Positions 1 to 8,765 are shown, counted from the stretch's first letter. The stretch: DNA of 64,000 nucleotides from Ignavibacterium sp037440165 (GCF_037440165.1 NZ_JBBIUQ010000003.1:62001-126000); one strand, 5' to 3'. Numbers and translations are program-made. Notes: generated by a model from the letters alone, not told the origin.

Positions 1-63
1 GTCAAAGCCGCGAATCTTTTTTGAAAATTCCTGCTGACGAATTGAAAATGGTTGCAGTTTCAT
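1..63 (-). CDS. DivIVA-domain protein, N-terminus only (runs off the window)
   Basis: Only the first 21 codons are in the window. They read MKLQPFSIRQQEFSKKIRGF and then Asp. This matches the conserved start of DivIVA, in which a short membrane-binding segment is followed by F-x-KK-x-RG-[FY]-D. DivIVA-type proteins bind curved membrane at poles and division sites. The ATG overlaps the yggS stop codon as ATGA, and a strong GGAGG lies just upstream inside yggS, so the two genes are translationally coupled. The yggS-divIVA neighbourhood is widely conserved, which supports the call. The coiled-coil body lies outside the window, so a related short DivIVA-like protein cannot be excluded. Confidence 0.8.
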   Translation of the reverse strand, partial: MKLQPFSIRQQEFSKKIRGFD

Positions 64-761
64 ATTTGCCTCCAGTCTTTGGAGTAATCTCTTTCACCGA
101 AAATTGCTGAACCAATTCTTAGCATAGTTGAACCTTCTTCGATTGCAATTTCAAAATCACTTGTCATTCCCATAGAAAGTTCAGTTATGTTAATTCCGGC
201 ATTGTTCATTTTTTCTTTCAATAATCTTAATTCCCTGAAACTTTTTCTAATCAGATCTTCATCTTCTGTTAGAGGAGCGATCGTCATTAAACCAATAAAA
301 TCTATGTTTGAATAATTTTTTGCCTGTTGGGCAATCTTAAAAATTTCTTCTTCATTAGTAAGCCCGGATTTTGATTTTTCAGATGAAGTTTTTACTTCGA
401 GCAGGATTTTCTGAACTTTATTTAATGAAGAAGCTCGTTTATTTATTTCCTCAAGCAATTCAATACTGTCAACAGAATGAATATATTCAGCAGATTTGAC
501 AGCATACTTGACTTTATTTTTCTGTAAAGTACCTATAAAATGCCAAATAACTCTGTCCCCAATTTTTTCAAACTTAAGCATCAATTCCTGAGCGCGATTC
601 TCGCCGAAATTATTTATACCCAATCTGTTCGCTTCAAGAATTGCATCAATTCCAAAATATTTTGAAACAGCAATCTGTTTTATTTCACTCTGTTTTCTGC
701 CAACTTTTTCACATATCTTAGCAATTCGTTCGTGTAACCGGGCTAAATTATCAGCAATCAT
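60..761 (-). CDS. yggS: YggS/PLPBP family pyridoxal phosphate homeostasis protein
   Basis: This is a 233-residue member of the PLP-binding protein family, a cytoplasmic single-domain TIM-barrel protein thought to keep free pyridoxal phosphate and amino acid balance in order. It has no known catalytic reaction. Family landmarks are visible: AVSK near residues 31-34, whose Lys34 should carry the cofactor, then NFGENRAQE, WHFIGTLQKNK, HSVDS, GLMTIAP and the C-terminal phosphate-binding stretch SMGMTSDFEIAIEEGST followed by RIGSAIFG. Length is normal for the family. It overlaps the following divIVA-like gene by four bases. No clear Shine-Dalgarno precedes the ATG. Family assignment is secure; its physiological role in this organism is inferred from relatives. 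Confidence 0.95.
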   Translation of the reverse strand: MIADNLARLHERIAKICEKVGRKQSEIKQIAVSKYFGIDAILEANRLGINNFGENRAQELMLKFEKIGDRVIWHFIGTLQKNKVKYAVKSAEYIHSVDSIELLEEINKRASSLNKVQKILLEVKTSSEKSKSGLTNEEEIFKIAQQAKNYSNIDFIGLMTIAPLTEDEDLIRKSFRELRLLKEKMNNAGINITELSMGMTSDFEIAIEEGSTMLRIGSAIFGERDYSKDWRQI

Positions 762-915
762 TCTAAAATTAAGGTTGTGAATTTATCTTGTAAAGCTGTA
801 AAAAACAATTAAAAGCACTTTAAATAAAAATTCAAAATAATCTTAGTAAATATAATCTTATTTTGTCTTATGTAATTAAAAATTTTTCTTCTCTTGTAAT
901 AAACTGGAGGTATTT

Positions 916-1401
916 ATGAAAATTTTCATCGTAATTTTAGGCACTCTCTTTTTAATGTTCATTATTCCAAAAGAGACTTTCTCACAGGACAAACCTGTTC
1001 AGTTAGCATTATTTAATCCAGTTCAAATTTTTCCGGAGAATAAATCCATTACTGGTTTAAGAATTTCTATTCTATATGGAAAAAACAGAAATGTTTCTGG
1101 ACCTGATTGGGGATTAGTGAATTCTACTACAGGAAAACAAGTTGGTTTGCAGTATGGGTTTGTTAATTTTGTTGATGGTGGATTTTTAGGTCTGGAAGCC
1201 GGATTTGTTAATGTTACTGATTCTCAATTTGAGGGTCTTCAGTGGGGCTTTGTGAATTATCATAAAGGAAAGGTCAGCGGACTTCAGTTAGGGTTTGTAA
1301 ACTATGCCGGAAGTATGAAAGGAATTCAGATTGGTTTGATAAATATTATTGACAAAGGTGGAATGTTTCCATTCTTTCCAATAGTCAACTGGTCTTTTTA
1401 A
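916..1401 (+). CDS. Secreted protein with six GxxxGFVN repeats
   Basis: The 161-residue product starts with a hydrophobic signal peptide (about residues 1-23, ending TFSQ), so it should leave the cytoplasm. The rest is built on a 15-residue repeat: GPDWGLVN, GLQYGFVN, GLEAGFVN, GLQWGFVN, GLQLGFVN and GIQIGLIN, between about residues 62 and 142. Such Gly-aromatic/Phe-Val-Asn repeats resemble the LA_2272-type surface repeat proteins, whose function is unknown. A regular 15-residue period suggests a stacked beta structure or barrel strands at the cell surface. A good ribosome site (CTGGAGG) lies seven bases before the ATG. It is transcribed away from yggS and seems to stand alone. I do not know its function. 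Confidence 0.8.
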   Translation: MKIFIVILGTLFLMFIIPKETFSQDKPVQLALFNPVQIFPENKSITGLRISILYGKNRNVSGPDWGLVNSTTGKQVGLQYGFVNFVDGGFLGLEAGFVNVTDSQFEGLQWGFVNYHKGKVSGLQLGFVNYAGSMKGIQIGLINIIDKGGMFPFFPIVNWSF

Positions 1402-1415
1402 AGAATATAATTAGT

Positions 1416-1525
1416 AAATGAGGTTGGAAAATGGAATAATTCTTTAATTCAAAAAATTAATGAACAGGTTAATTAAATTGTAATTTGAAAATGTTCTGGG
1501 TCTAAATAATCTGCCAACCTCATTT
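1416..1525. repeat. Long-spaced perfect 12-bp inverted repeat between convergent genes
   Basis: AAATGAGGTTGG at 1416-1427 is the exact reverse complement of CCAACCTCATTT at 1514-1525, with 86 bases between them. The right arm abuts the stop codon of the DUF72 gene and the left arm lies 14 bases after the stop of the repeat-protein gene. It may be a bidirectional terminator stem with a large loop, or the ends of a small miniature element. I found no coding content in the spacer. Confidence 0.6.
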
Positions 1526-2398
1526 TTATTGTGAGATAAATTCATTAAGTCTTTTAATTGTCATTGGAGCACTTCCTTCATAGTGATTATTTACATTCAC
1601 ATAAACATCAATTTCTTTTTCAGATAAGTAATTTATTATGTCCGCAATTTTCGGTAACTCATCATCCTTTGGTTCAACAATCTTGTTCCAGATGTTATTA
1701 GTTTTTTCTTCAATTCCAGATCTGTCTGGTCCGTGAAGTCGGATTACGGCAGGATTAACCAGTAATTCTCTGGCTGTTGAAAAAATACTCCAAATTGGAG
1801 GCATATAATATCCCTGCAGAAAAACCATACTTAGATTATTTTTCTTTAAAGATTCGAAATAATTTTTATTAAGATAATTCGGATTTCGTATTTCGATGCC
1901 AATCTTATATTCGGTTTTAATATTCTGAATGAATGCTTCAAGTCTGTCCATAAATTCTATCTGATTACTCATTTTTTCCTTGTTCAGATACTCGAATTGA
2001 AGCATCAATACACCAATTTTATTTTTCATTGGTTTCAGGGTTGATAAGAATTCATTAAATAAATCTATGCTGAGAAAATGCGGATTGATTTTTAATTCTT
2101 CTGACTTACTTTTTCTGTAAAAGTGCGTTAGTGTAATACTGTTTGGAACTTTGATTGTAAACTTAAAATCATCATGAACTGATTGGGCATAAATTTTAAC
2201 ATCATTCTCCTTTGGTAATGAAATTTTATTGACTGCATGTAAAGACCAGAACCATTGATCTATTTCAACAGAATTAAAATGCTTAGAATATTCTTCCAGC
2301 ATATTTATTCCTTTTGCTTTGGAATAAATTATTCCTTCCCATGATTCATATTTCCAACTGCAGGTGCCAAAATAAATTTTCGATTTTTTCTTTTTCAT
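1526..2398 (-). CDS. DUF72 (YecE-like) protein
   Basis: The 290-residue product begins KIYFGTCSWKYESWEG, the typical opening of DUF72/YecE proteins, which fold as a TIM barrel of unknown activity. Other family traits are FSVEIDQWFW-like text after the first strand, FKFTIKVPNSITLTH near residues 74-88, LMLQFEY near 131-137, EIRNPNYL near 170-177 and RLHGPDR near 221-227. No signal peptide is present, so it should be cytoplasmic. It is transcribed divergently from pta and convergently with the secreted repeat protein, apparently as a single gene. Family membership is clear, biochemical role is not. Confidence 0.9.
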   Translation of the reverse strand: MKKKKSKIYFGTCSWKYESWEGIIYSKAKGINMLEEYSKHFNSVEIDQWFWSLHAVNKISLPKENDVKIYAQSVHDDFKFTIKVPNSITLTHFYRKSKSEELKINPHFLSIDLFNEFLSTLKPMKNKIGVLMLQFEYLNKEKMSNQIEFMDRLEAFIQNIKTEYKIGIEIRNPNYLNKNYFESLKKNNLSMVFLQGYYMPPIWSIFSTARELLVNPAVIRLHGPDRSGIEEKTNNIWNKIVEPKDDELPKIADIINYLSEKEIDVYVNVNNHYEGSAPMTIKRLNEFISQ

Positions 2399-2517
2399 TT
2401 TATGTTAATTCCTGTTTTATATATCACAAAATATTGAATAAACAGTAACTACTCAATTCTCAAAGAAATTATTTAGTTAACTTTGCCAACAATTATTAAA
2501 ATCTTTTGGAGTTCACA

Positions 2518-3495
2518 ATGGGAATCGAATTATTAAATCAGATTAAGGAAAAAGCACGCAGAAGAAATAAAAAAATTGTTCTGCCTGAATCTCACGATGA
2601 AAGAGTTCTGAAAGCTGCAGAAATTCTTACCAATGAAATAATTTGTAAAGTAATAACACTCGGTAATCCTTCTAAAGTCAATGATGATGCAAAAAAACTC
2701 GGAGTTAATTTAAAAGGTGTTGAAATAGTTGATCACTTAACTCATTCAAAGTTTGATGAGTTTTCAAATATTTATTATGAGTTGCGAAAGAAAAAAGGAA
2801 TGACTCCTGAACAGGCAAAAGAAACTATGAAGAGAGACTTATTCTTTGCAGCTATGATGCTTCGTGAAGGATTAGTTGACGGAAGTGTTGCAGGTTCATT
2901 TGCATCAACTGCAGATGTGATGAAAGCAGGAATTCAGATTGTTGGAATGCCAGAAGGAATATCAATTGTTTCAAGTTTCTTTCTTATGATATTTAAAGAC
3001 AGGACATTCAGCTTTGCGGATTGTGCAGTTGTTCCTAATCCGGATGCAGAGCAATTAGCTGATATTGCAATTTCCACAGCAGATAATCATAAAAAACTAA
3101 CGGGTGAAGACGCTCTTGTTGCAATGCTTTCATTCTCAACAAAAGGAAGTGCAACTCACGAACTTGTTGATAAAGTAATTAAAGCCACCGAATTAGTAAA
3201 AACTAAAAGACCAGATTTGCAGGTTGACGGTGAATTGCAATTTGATGCAGCAATAATCGAGTCAATTGGTAAACGAAAAGCTCCTGACAGCACTGTTGCA
3301 GGCAAAGCCAATGTTCTGATTTTCCCGGATTTGAATGCCGGAAATATTGGATATAAAATTGCAGAAAGATTGGGCGGTGCTCAGGCAGTTGGTCCGATGG
3401 TTCAAGGATTAAAAAAGCCATTTTTCGATTTAAGTCGCGGCTGCAGTGTTGATGATATTGTTAACACAGCTGCAATAAATGTTTTGATGGGATAG
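2518..3495 (+). CDS. pta: Phosphate acetyltransferase
   Basis: The product (325 residues) is the short, single-domain form of phosphotransacetylase, which converts acetyl-CoA and phosphate to acetyl phosphate and CoA. Landmarks are KIVLPESHDERVLKA near the N-terminus, GLVDGSVAGS around residue 125, the stretch ending FADCAVVPNPDAEQLADIA, DGELQFDAA, and the C-terminal VLIFPDLNAGNIGYKIAERL plus a Gly-Pro loop. I start it at the ATG at 2518 rather than the in-frame TTG at 2506, because TTGGAG there looks like the ribosome site with good spacing. A TAACTTTG at 2478-2485 could be the promoter -7 element. No acetate kinase gene is adjacent, so the partner must be elsewhere. The related phosphate butyryltransferase is a less likely alternative. 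Confidence 0.93.
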   Translation: MGIELLNQIKEKARRRNKKIVLPESHDERVLKAAEILTNEIICKVITLGNPSKVNDDAKKLGVNLKGVEIVDHLTHSKFDEFSNIYYELRKKKGMTPEQAKETMKRDLFFAAMMLREGLVDGSVAGSFASTADVMKAGIQIVGMPEGISIVSSFFLMIFKDRTFSFADCAVVPNPDAEQLADIAISTADNHKKLTGEDALVAMLSFSTKGSATHELVDKVIKATELVKTKRPDLQVDGELQFDAAIIESIGKRKAPDSTVAGKANVLIFPDLNAGNIGYKIAERLGGAQAVGPMVQGLKKPFFDLSRGCSVDDIVNTAAINVLMG

Positions 3496-3547
3496 AGACT
3501 TTGTAGTGGAAGAGCTTGCCGTTCCTCGCTTTCTTAAAACTTTATTT

Positions 3548-3567
3548 GGTCGAGGCAAACCTCGACC
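3548..3567. repeat. Extragenic palindrome GGTCGAGG-CAAA-CCTCGACC
   Basis: An 8-bp perfect stem with a CAAA loop lies between the convergent pta and moxR genes. It is far more GC-rich than its surroundings. There is no clear U-tract directly after either arm, so it may be a REP-like dispersed element used as a transcript end rather than a classical terminator. I found no second copy in this window. Confidence 0.6.
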
Positions 3568-3585
3568 CTACAAATAAAAATCCGA

Positions 3586-4590
3586 TTAAAACTTCTCTGT
3601 TTCTTCGAGTAATTTTTTAATCACATCAACAGAAGAAATGCCTTCAGCTTCAGCAGAGAAGTTTGTAATAATGCGATGGCGAAGTACTGGCAGCATTGCA
3701 ACTTTTACATCTTCGATATTCGGAGTAAATCTGCCTTGTATTGTCGCACGACTTTTTGCAGCGAGAATCAAGTATTGTGAAGCTCTTGGTCCAGCGCCCC
3801 AGGTAATCCATTGTTTTACAAACTGCGGTGAATTTCCATTTACTGGTCTGGTCATATTAGAAACTTTAACAGCAAACTGAATAACATTATCAGCAACCGG
3901 AACTCTTCTTATTAAATCCTGAAATGTTAAAATCTCCTGAGCTGTAACAACTTTATTCAGTTTAGGATTATAACCGCTTGTAGTTGTTTGTACAACTTTG
4001 ATCTCTTCTTCATAACTTGGATAATCAAGCCAGAGATTAAACATAAACCTGTCAAGCTGTGCTTCCGGTAAAGGATATGTTCCTTCCTGTTCAATCGGAT
4101 TTTGTGTAGCTAAAACAAAAAAAGGTTCTGGTAACTGATGAGTAACTCCTGAAGCCGTTACTTTATGTTCCTGCATTGCTTCGAGAAGTGCTGCCTGTGT
4201 TTTGGGCGGTGTTCGGTTTATTTCATCTGCTAAAATCATATTTGCGAATACTGGCCCGGCAATAAATCTGAAATTTCTTTTCTTGCTTAATTGGTCTTCT
4301 TCGAGAACTTCAGTACCGGTAATATCAGATGGCATTAAATCAGGTGTAAATTGTATTCTGCTGAATTTCAAATCCATTACTTCTGCAAGTGTTTTAATCA
4401 GAAGTGTTTTTGCCAAACCAGGAACGCCGACTAAAAGGCAATGTCCTCTTGACATCAGTGCAATAATCAATTGATCAATTATTTCATCCTGACCAACAAT
4501 AACCTTAGCAATTTCAGATTTTACATCAGTAATTTTCTTATTCAGTTGCTGAACAAGCTCAACATCATTTTTATTTTCTATTGAAGTCAA
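3586..4590 (-). CDS. MoxR-family AAA+ ATPase
   Basis: The product has 334 residues with a Walker A motif GVPGLAKT at about 55-62, Walker B ILADEINR around 119-126, and a sensor stretch FVLATQNPIEQEGTYPLPEA followed by the arginine-bearing LDRF. This is the MoxR branch of AAA+ ATPases, chaperones that mature or insert partner proteins, usually next to a DUF58/VWA gene. Here no VWA or DUF58 gene follows; instead it is the last gene of a foldase operon, 26 bases after the surA-like gene. Translation appears to start at TTG (4590), since no in-frame ATG lies near and a TGGA sits six bases upstream. Family assignment is strong; its client is unknown. Confidence 0.93.
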   Translation of the reverse strand: MTSIENKNDVELVQQLNKKITDVKSEIAKVIVGQDEIIDQLIIALMSRGHCLLVGVPGLAKTLLIKTLAEVMDLKFSRIQFTPDLMPSDITGTEVLEEDQLSKKRNFRFIAGPVFANMILADEINRTPPKTQAALLEAMQEHKVTASGVTHQLPEPFFVLATQNPIEQEGTYPLPEAQLDRFMFNLWLDYPSYEEEIKVVQTTTSGYNPKLNKVVTAQEILTFQDLIRRVPVADNVIQFAVKVSNMTRPVNGNSPQFVKQWITWGAGPRASQYLILAAKSRATIQGRFTPNIEDVKVAMLPVLRHRIITNFSAEAEGISSVDVIKKLLEETEKF

Positions 4591-4616
4591 TGTTATTCCA
4601 TTATTAGTGTTGAAAT

Positions 4617-5888
4617 TCAGATTCTTACTTCCCAGTAAATTTTTTGCTTGAGTTCAGAAATCCATTTCTGATATTCTCTCTGTCTTTTATATTCTGTGGC
4701 AAGTCTTTTCAGTTCATCAAAATCCAGTTCCATACTTGCTTTATGTTCAGGCACCCTAAATTTAAGATAAACAATGTGATAGCCATAAGTTCCTGGTGCA
4801 TACTCAAGTCTTCTCGGAAAACTTATTTCACCTTGTTTCAGTTTACCAATTGCATCAAGCAATGGTTTATCAAGCTGATTTCTGTAAAATGTTCCGAGCT
4901 CACCCCCGAACACAGCAGTTTCTTTATCTTCACTGTATTTCTTTGCATAATCTTCAAATGAACCAAATCCTTTACTAATACTGTCTCGTACAGCGGTAAG
5001 AAATTCTATTGTTTGTAAATCAGCGTTTTCATCAGCTTTAACTTTAATAAGAATATGTCGGGTATGAATGGATTCTCCTCTTCTCTCAAGAAGCTGAATG
5101 ATATGGTAACCAACGGGAGTTTCAACAACTTCGGAAAGTTCACCTTCTTTTAAACGGAAGGCAACTGATTCAAACTCAGGATAAAAAACTCCTTTCTTAA
5201 CAAAGCCGAGATCACCTCCGGCTGAAGCACTTCCGGGATCTTCAGAGTATTTTTTTGCAAGTTCAGAAAAATCTGCTCCTGCTTTAATTGAATCCAGAAT
5301 TGCAAGAGCTCTTTCCTTAAATGTTTTCTTGATTCTCTCGCTCGCTTTAGGATTTTGAAAGATGTGATAAATAGTAACCTTCTCGGGAATCATTCCGAGA
5401 CTGTCTTTAAAAGTGTTAAAGAACTCTTCGAGTTCTGGATATGTAACTGTAAGATTTCCAAAGTTTTTTTCCTGAAGCCGTTGAACCATTACATTTTTCT
5501 TCACATCATCGCGTAATTCTCTTCTGATTCGGTCAATGCTCATTCCATATTGTTTTTCAATATTTGCAACTGAACCGAGTTGTTGTGTTAAAACTTTTAT
5601 CTGATAATCAATTCTTTGATCAATTTCATCCTCAGTTACAATAATTGAATCAAGTTCTGCCTGAGCATAGATTAATTTTTCTTCAATAAGTGAATTAAGA
5701 ATTTGCTGTTTTAATCCTATTGTGTTTGGGTCTATTTGTCTTTGTGAAGCGAACATAATTGCCTGGAAATCGAGTTCGCTTTGCAGAATGATTTCATTAT
5801 CAACTACAGCTACAATTTTATCTAAAACCTGCTGAGCGAATGAAAGGTTAATCAGAAAAAGAAAAGTCACAATTATTTTAATTTTCAT
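4617..5888 (-). CDS. SurA-like periplasmic peptidyl-prolyl isomerase with two parvulin domains
   Basis: The 423-residue product has a signal peptide (residues 1-18, ending SFA), a SurA N-terminal chaperone segment beginning LDKIVAVVDNEIILQSELD, and two parvulin domains at roughly 170-270 and 275-375. Parvulin signatures include ELAKKYSEDPGSASAGGDLG with GYHIIQLLERR, then HTRHILIKV with KKYSEDKETAVFGGELG and GYHIVYLK. SurA escorts unfolded outer-membrane proteins through the periplasm. It starts one base after the previous foldase gene stops and is followed by moxR, so it is part of one operon. Architecture matches E. coli SurA closely, and I am confident of the role type, less so of clients. 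Confidence 0.93.
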   Translation of the reverse strand: MKIKIIVTFLFLINLSFAQQVLDKIVAVVDNEIILQSELDFQAIMFASQRQIDPNTIGLKQQILNSLIEEKLIYAQAELDSIIVTEDEIDQRIDYQIKVLTQQLGSVANIEKQYGMSIDRIRRELRDDVKKNVMVQRLQEKNFGNLTVTYPELEEFFNTFKDSLGMIPEKVTIYHIFQNPKASERIKKTFKERALAILDSIKAGADFSELAKKYSEDPGSASAGGDLGFVKKGVFYPEFESVAFRLKEGELSEVVETPVGYHIIQLLERRGESIHTRHILIKVKADENADLQTIEFLTAVRDSISKGFGSFEDYAKKYSEDKETAVFGGELGTFYRNQLDKPLLDAIGKLKQGEISFPRRLEYAPGTYGYHIVYLKFRVPEHKASMELDFDELKRLATEYKRQREYQKWISELKQKIYWEVRI

Positions 5889-5889
5889 T

Positions 5890-6729
5890 TCAATACCGTT
5901 CTTTAATTATAATTTCACTTTTAGAGTAAAGTTCTTTTAAAAAGTTCTCAAAGTGCTTTGATTTTTGTTCAGCAATATATCTTTTTTCAACTTCACGCTG
6001 AATTACCTCAAAAGGAAATAATTCGTAAGCAGGAATTTTTTTTACCAATTGAACAACATTGTATGACATTTGATTATCTCTGATTACAATACTTATTTCA
6101 TCTGCTAAAAGATATCTGACAGCATCAGCAACTTCAAGCGGATAAATTTCGTATAGTGCTTTAAGGTTCCCTGACTCAATGAATTCTACTGAATTTTTAT
6201 TTTCAAAAAATTGCTTTGCTTTTTCCCAATCACTTTCAAGAGCTATTTCACGAAACTTTATTGCAGTTAGTTCATCTTTAAATCGTGCCTGATTAATTAA
6301 ATAAGTATCATCAGGACGAATAAAATAATTTTTATTCTTCTTATAGTAAGCAAGCAAATCCGAAGTTTTAAATTCAACTTCCGTTTCATTATAAACTTTT
6401 TGAATAAGCAGAGCTATTGCAAGATTACGATATGAGTTCTGCAGAATTTTATCAAAATTTTCATCTTCAGTAATACCTTCATCCATAGCTTTCTGATACA
6501 ATACTTCGTTATAAATCCAATCTCTTATTAAAGAATTTTTTTCGGAAGCATTCAGGTTAGAAGTATCTACCAGGGAAGCAAGTTCTTCCCTGGTCAGATA
6601 TGAGTCATTAACTTTTGCAAGATAGCTTTTCTGTTTTTCTTCTTTTGAACAATTAGTTAAAAGAATAATCAAGGACAAAAAGAAAAATTTATTGGTTCTG
6701 AGCTTTAAAAGCTTTTGGAAGTTCATCAT
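5890..6729 (-). CDS. Lipoprotein related to SurA/PpiC foldases (no parvulin motif seen)
   Basis: The product has 279 residues. A lipoprotein signal ends in LLTNC with Cys27 as the likely lipidated residue. After it come AKVNDSYLTREELASL and a helical segment resembling the SurA/PpiC N-terminal chaperone domain. The typical parvulin signature GGDLG...GYHI is not visible, so this may be a chaperone without isomerase activity. It overlaps the end of the larger foldase gene upstream by 41 bases; no later Met could give a signal peptide, so the overlap is probably real. It lies between two parvulin proteins in one operon, which points to a helper in outer-membrane or exported protein folding. Confidence 0.75.
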   Translation of the reverse strand: MMNFQKLLKLRTNKFFFLSLIILLTNCSKEEKQKSYLAKVNDSYLTREELASLVDTSNLNASEKNSLIRDWIYNEVLYQKAMDEGITEDENFDKILQNSYRNLAIALLIQKVYNETEVEFKTSDLLAYYKKNKNYFIRPDDTYLINQARFKDELTAIKFREIALESDWEKAKQFFENKNSVEFIESGNLKALYEIYPLEVADAVRYLLADEISIVIRDNQMSYNVVQLVKKIPAYELFPFEVIQREVEKRYIAEQKSKHFENFLKELYSKSEIIIKERY

Positions 6730-8674
6730 AATAAATAACAGGATTATATTTTTTCTTTAATGAGCTTATATACTCATTTTCAAGTCGTTTGCTCTCAGCT
6801 TCCTGAAAAGCTCCGGTAACTTCAGCTTTTGCTTCTTCAAAAGTTTTAAGTCTTGCTGAATCCTTTGAATCAAGTCTTAAAATGCAATGTCCGCCGGCTT
6901 GTGAGAAGACTTCGGTAAAGTCACCGATATTTTTTAATTCAGCAACTTTTCTTGAAAGTTCGGAATTGTTAACAGGAGTTAATTCATACTTGCCTCCCTT
7001 TTCTTTCATTCCGAATCTTTCAGTGTTCTTTGCAAGCGAGTCAAAATCAGCTTTACCTTCTTTTAGTAATGAATAATAATGTTTTGCAAGTGAATCATTT
7101 CTTACCCAGATTTCAGTAAATGCAACTCTGTCAGGCCATTTATAATTTACTTTTGTTTTCTCATAGAATTCCAGAAGCTTAACGCTATCTAACTGAACTT
7201 TATTCCACACTTCATCTTCCTGAAGTTTGAAAATAAATATACCATTCTTATAATCTTCCATTAGTTCAGCAAACTGAGCGTCAACTGTATCCAATCCCAT
7301 TGCCTTAAATTCAATCAGTTCTTCGTTGCTGTATTTTGTAACAGCTTTATTTAAAAGATTTTTATCAAACTTTTTACCTGTAAATTCTGTATCTCTTTTC
7401 ATTCTGTCATAAAACGGTGTGAAAGTCTTTTTCACATTAGCATAAGAATAGAATACTTCATCACCTACAAAATCGAGATGAGGATATTCTGCTCCGATGA
7501 GGACTGAATCTGAGTGTTCTATTATTTTGTCGAATACATTTTCATTAAAAGTAAAATTATATTCTTTTTTCAGATTGTTAACATAGTCATCGTAGATATC
7601 CTGATATCTCAAACGTTTGAGAATATTTTTGAGATTATCTTTATCCTGCTCGAAAGTTGGAATTTCTCCTTTTTCAATAAGTTTAATGATATGATAGCCG
7701 AACTGAGTTTCAACCACATCAGAAATTTGTCCTGGTTCGAGTTTAAATGCAGCTTCATCAAATGGCTGAACCATCATTCTTCTTTCAAAGAATCCAAGAT
7801 CGCCGCCTTTATCTTTTGTCCCTGTATCGTCTGAATATTGCTTTGCTAACTCAGCAAAATCTTCTCCGGCTTTTAGCTTAGCAATAACTGTATCAAGTTT
7901 CATTCGCGCAGCCGCAGAATCTATCTGACCTTCCTGATTAGCGAAACTTACAAGAATATGTGCTGCATGAATTTTTGGTATTCTTGGTTTAATATCCGTT
8001 ACTTTGATAATGTGATAACCAAATTTTGTTCTTACAACTTCGGGATAAATTGAATCCTTAGCTGTTTTGTAGCAGGCATCTTCAAATTCATAAGGAAGCT
8101 GACCCGCAGTAAAATAAAAAATATCTCCACCTTTGGATTTGGAAAATTGGTCCTGAGAATGAACTGCAACTAATTCCTCAAATGTTTTTAATCCGCTTTT
8201 GATGCTATCAAGTAAAGCTTGTGCAAATTGTTTTGCAGCTTCATCACCACCTGATTGTTCCGGTCTTATCATTAAGTGGCTTGCACGAATTTCTGTTTTT
8301 CTTCTTTCGTAAAGTTCTTTCAGGTTTGGTTCTACAAGATATTTTTCCTGAATATATGTTGAACCAACTTTCTTTTTATAATCATTTAATTCTTCAAGTA
8401 ATGCTGCATTTTTATCATAACCTCTATCGTAAGCATCTTTAAGTTTCATTCGGAAATTCATATATAGGTCCATGAAGTTTTTATAATTGTTTACACTGTC
8501 TTTGGCAGCGCGCTCATAATTGCCAACATTTTTCGAGTAAGCTTTTTCAAACTCACCCATTGTTATTTTGTCATCGTTGAATTTACCAACAACAATTTCA
8601 GAATGTTGTGTTGAGCAGGAAACGAATAATAATGTCAGTACAATAAATGAAGACAATTTAATCCATTGAAACAT
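6689..8674 (-). CDS. PpiC/SurA-type lipoprotein peptidyl-prolyl isomerase
   Basis: This is a 661-residue lipoprotein (signal peptide ending LLFVSC, Cys20) with at least two parvulin domains. The first lies around residues 125-235 (ASHLMIRP, HSQDQFSKSKGGDIFYF, GYHIIKVTD). The second lies around 238-340 (HAAHILVSF, QYSDDTGTKDKGGDLGFF, GYHIIKLIE). The C-terminal third contains a weaker third copy with the stretch RFGMKEKGGKYEL. Lipidation would anchor it in a periplasmic leaflet, where it would catalyse proline isomerisation in exported proteins. It is the first gene of the operon, with AAGGAG upstream of ATG. Three consecutive SurA-like genes followed by moxR is an arrangement I also associate with Bacteroidota. 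Confidence 0.9.
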   Translation of the reverse strand: MFQWIKLSSFIVLTLLFVSCSTQHSEIVVGKFNDDKITMGEFEKAYSKNVGNYERAAKDSVNNYKNFMDLYMNFRMKLKDAYDRGYDKNAALLEELNDYKKKVGSTYIQEKYLVEPNLKELYERRKTEIRASHLMIRPEQSGGDEAAKQFAQALLDSIKSGLKTFEELVAVHSQDQFSKSKGGDIFYFTAGQLPYEFEDACYKTAKDSIYPEVVRTKFGYHIIKVTDIKPRIPKIHAAHILVSFANQEGQIDSAAARMKLDTVIAKLKAGEDFAELAKQYSDDTGTKDKGGDLGFFERRMMVQPFDEAAFKLEPGQISDVVETQFGYHIIKLIEKGEIPTFEQDKDNLKNILKRLRYQDIYDDYVNNLKKEYNFTFNENVFDKIIEHSDSVLIGAEYPHLDFVGDEVFYSYANVKKTFTPFYDRMKRDTEFTGKKFDKNLLNKAVTKYSNEELIEFKAMGLDTVDAQFAELMEDYKNGIFIFKLQEDEVWNKVQLDSVKLLEFYEKTKVNYKWPDRVAFTEIWVRNDSLAKHYYSLLKEGKADFDSLAKNTERFGMKEKGGKYELTPVNNSELSRKVAELKNIGDFTEVFSQAGGHCILRLDSKDSARLKTFEEAKAEVTGAFQEAESKRLENEYISSLKKKYNPVIYYDELPKAFKAQNQ

Positions 8675-8765
8675 AATGCACTCCTTATTTTTTACAATTT
8701 TAACATATAATTTTGTTATAACTGATTTATAAAATCAAGGTAAATTAAGTTGAATATGAATAGGT

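Noticed and set aside
3203..3421. Antisense open frame within pta
   Set aside because: It is a by-product of codon use in a well-conserved gene, with no supporting signals.
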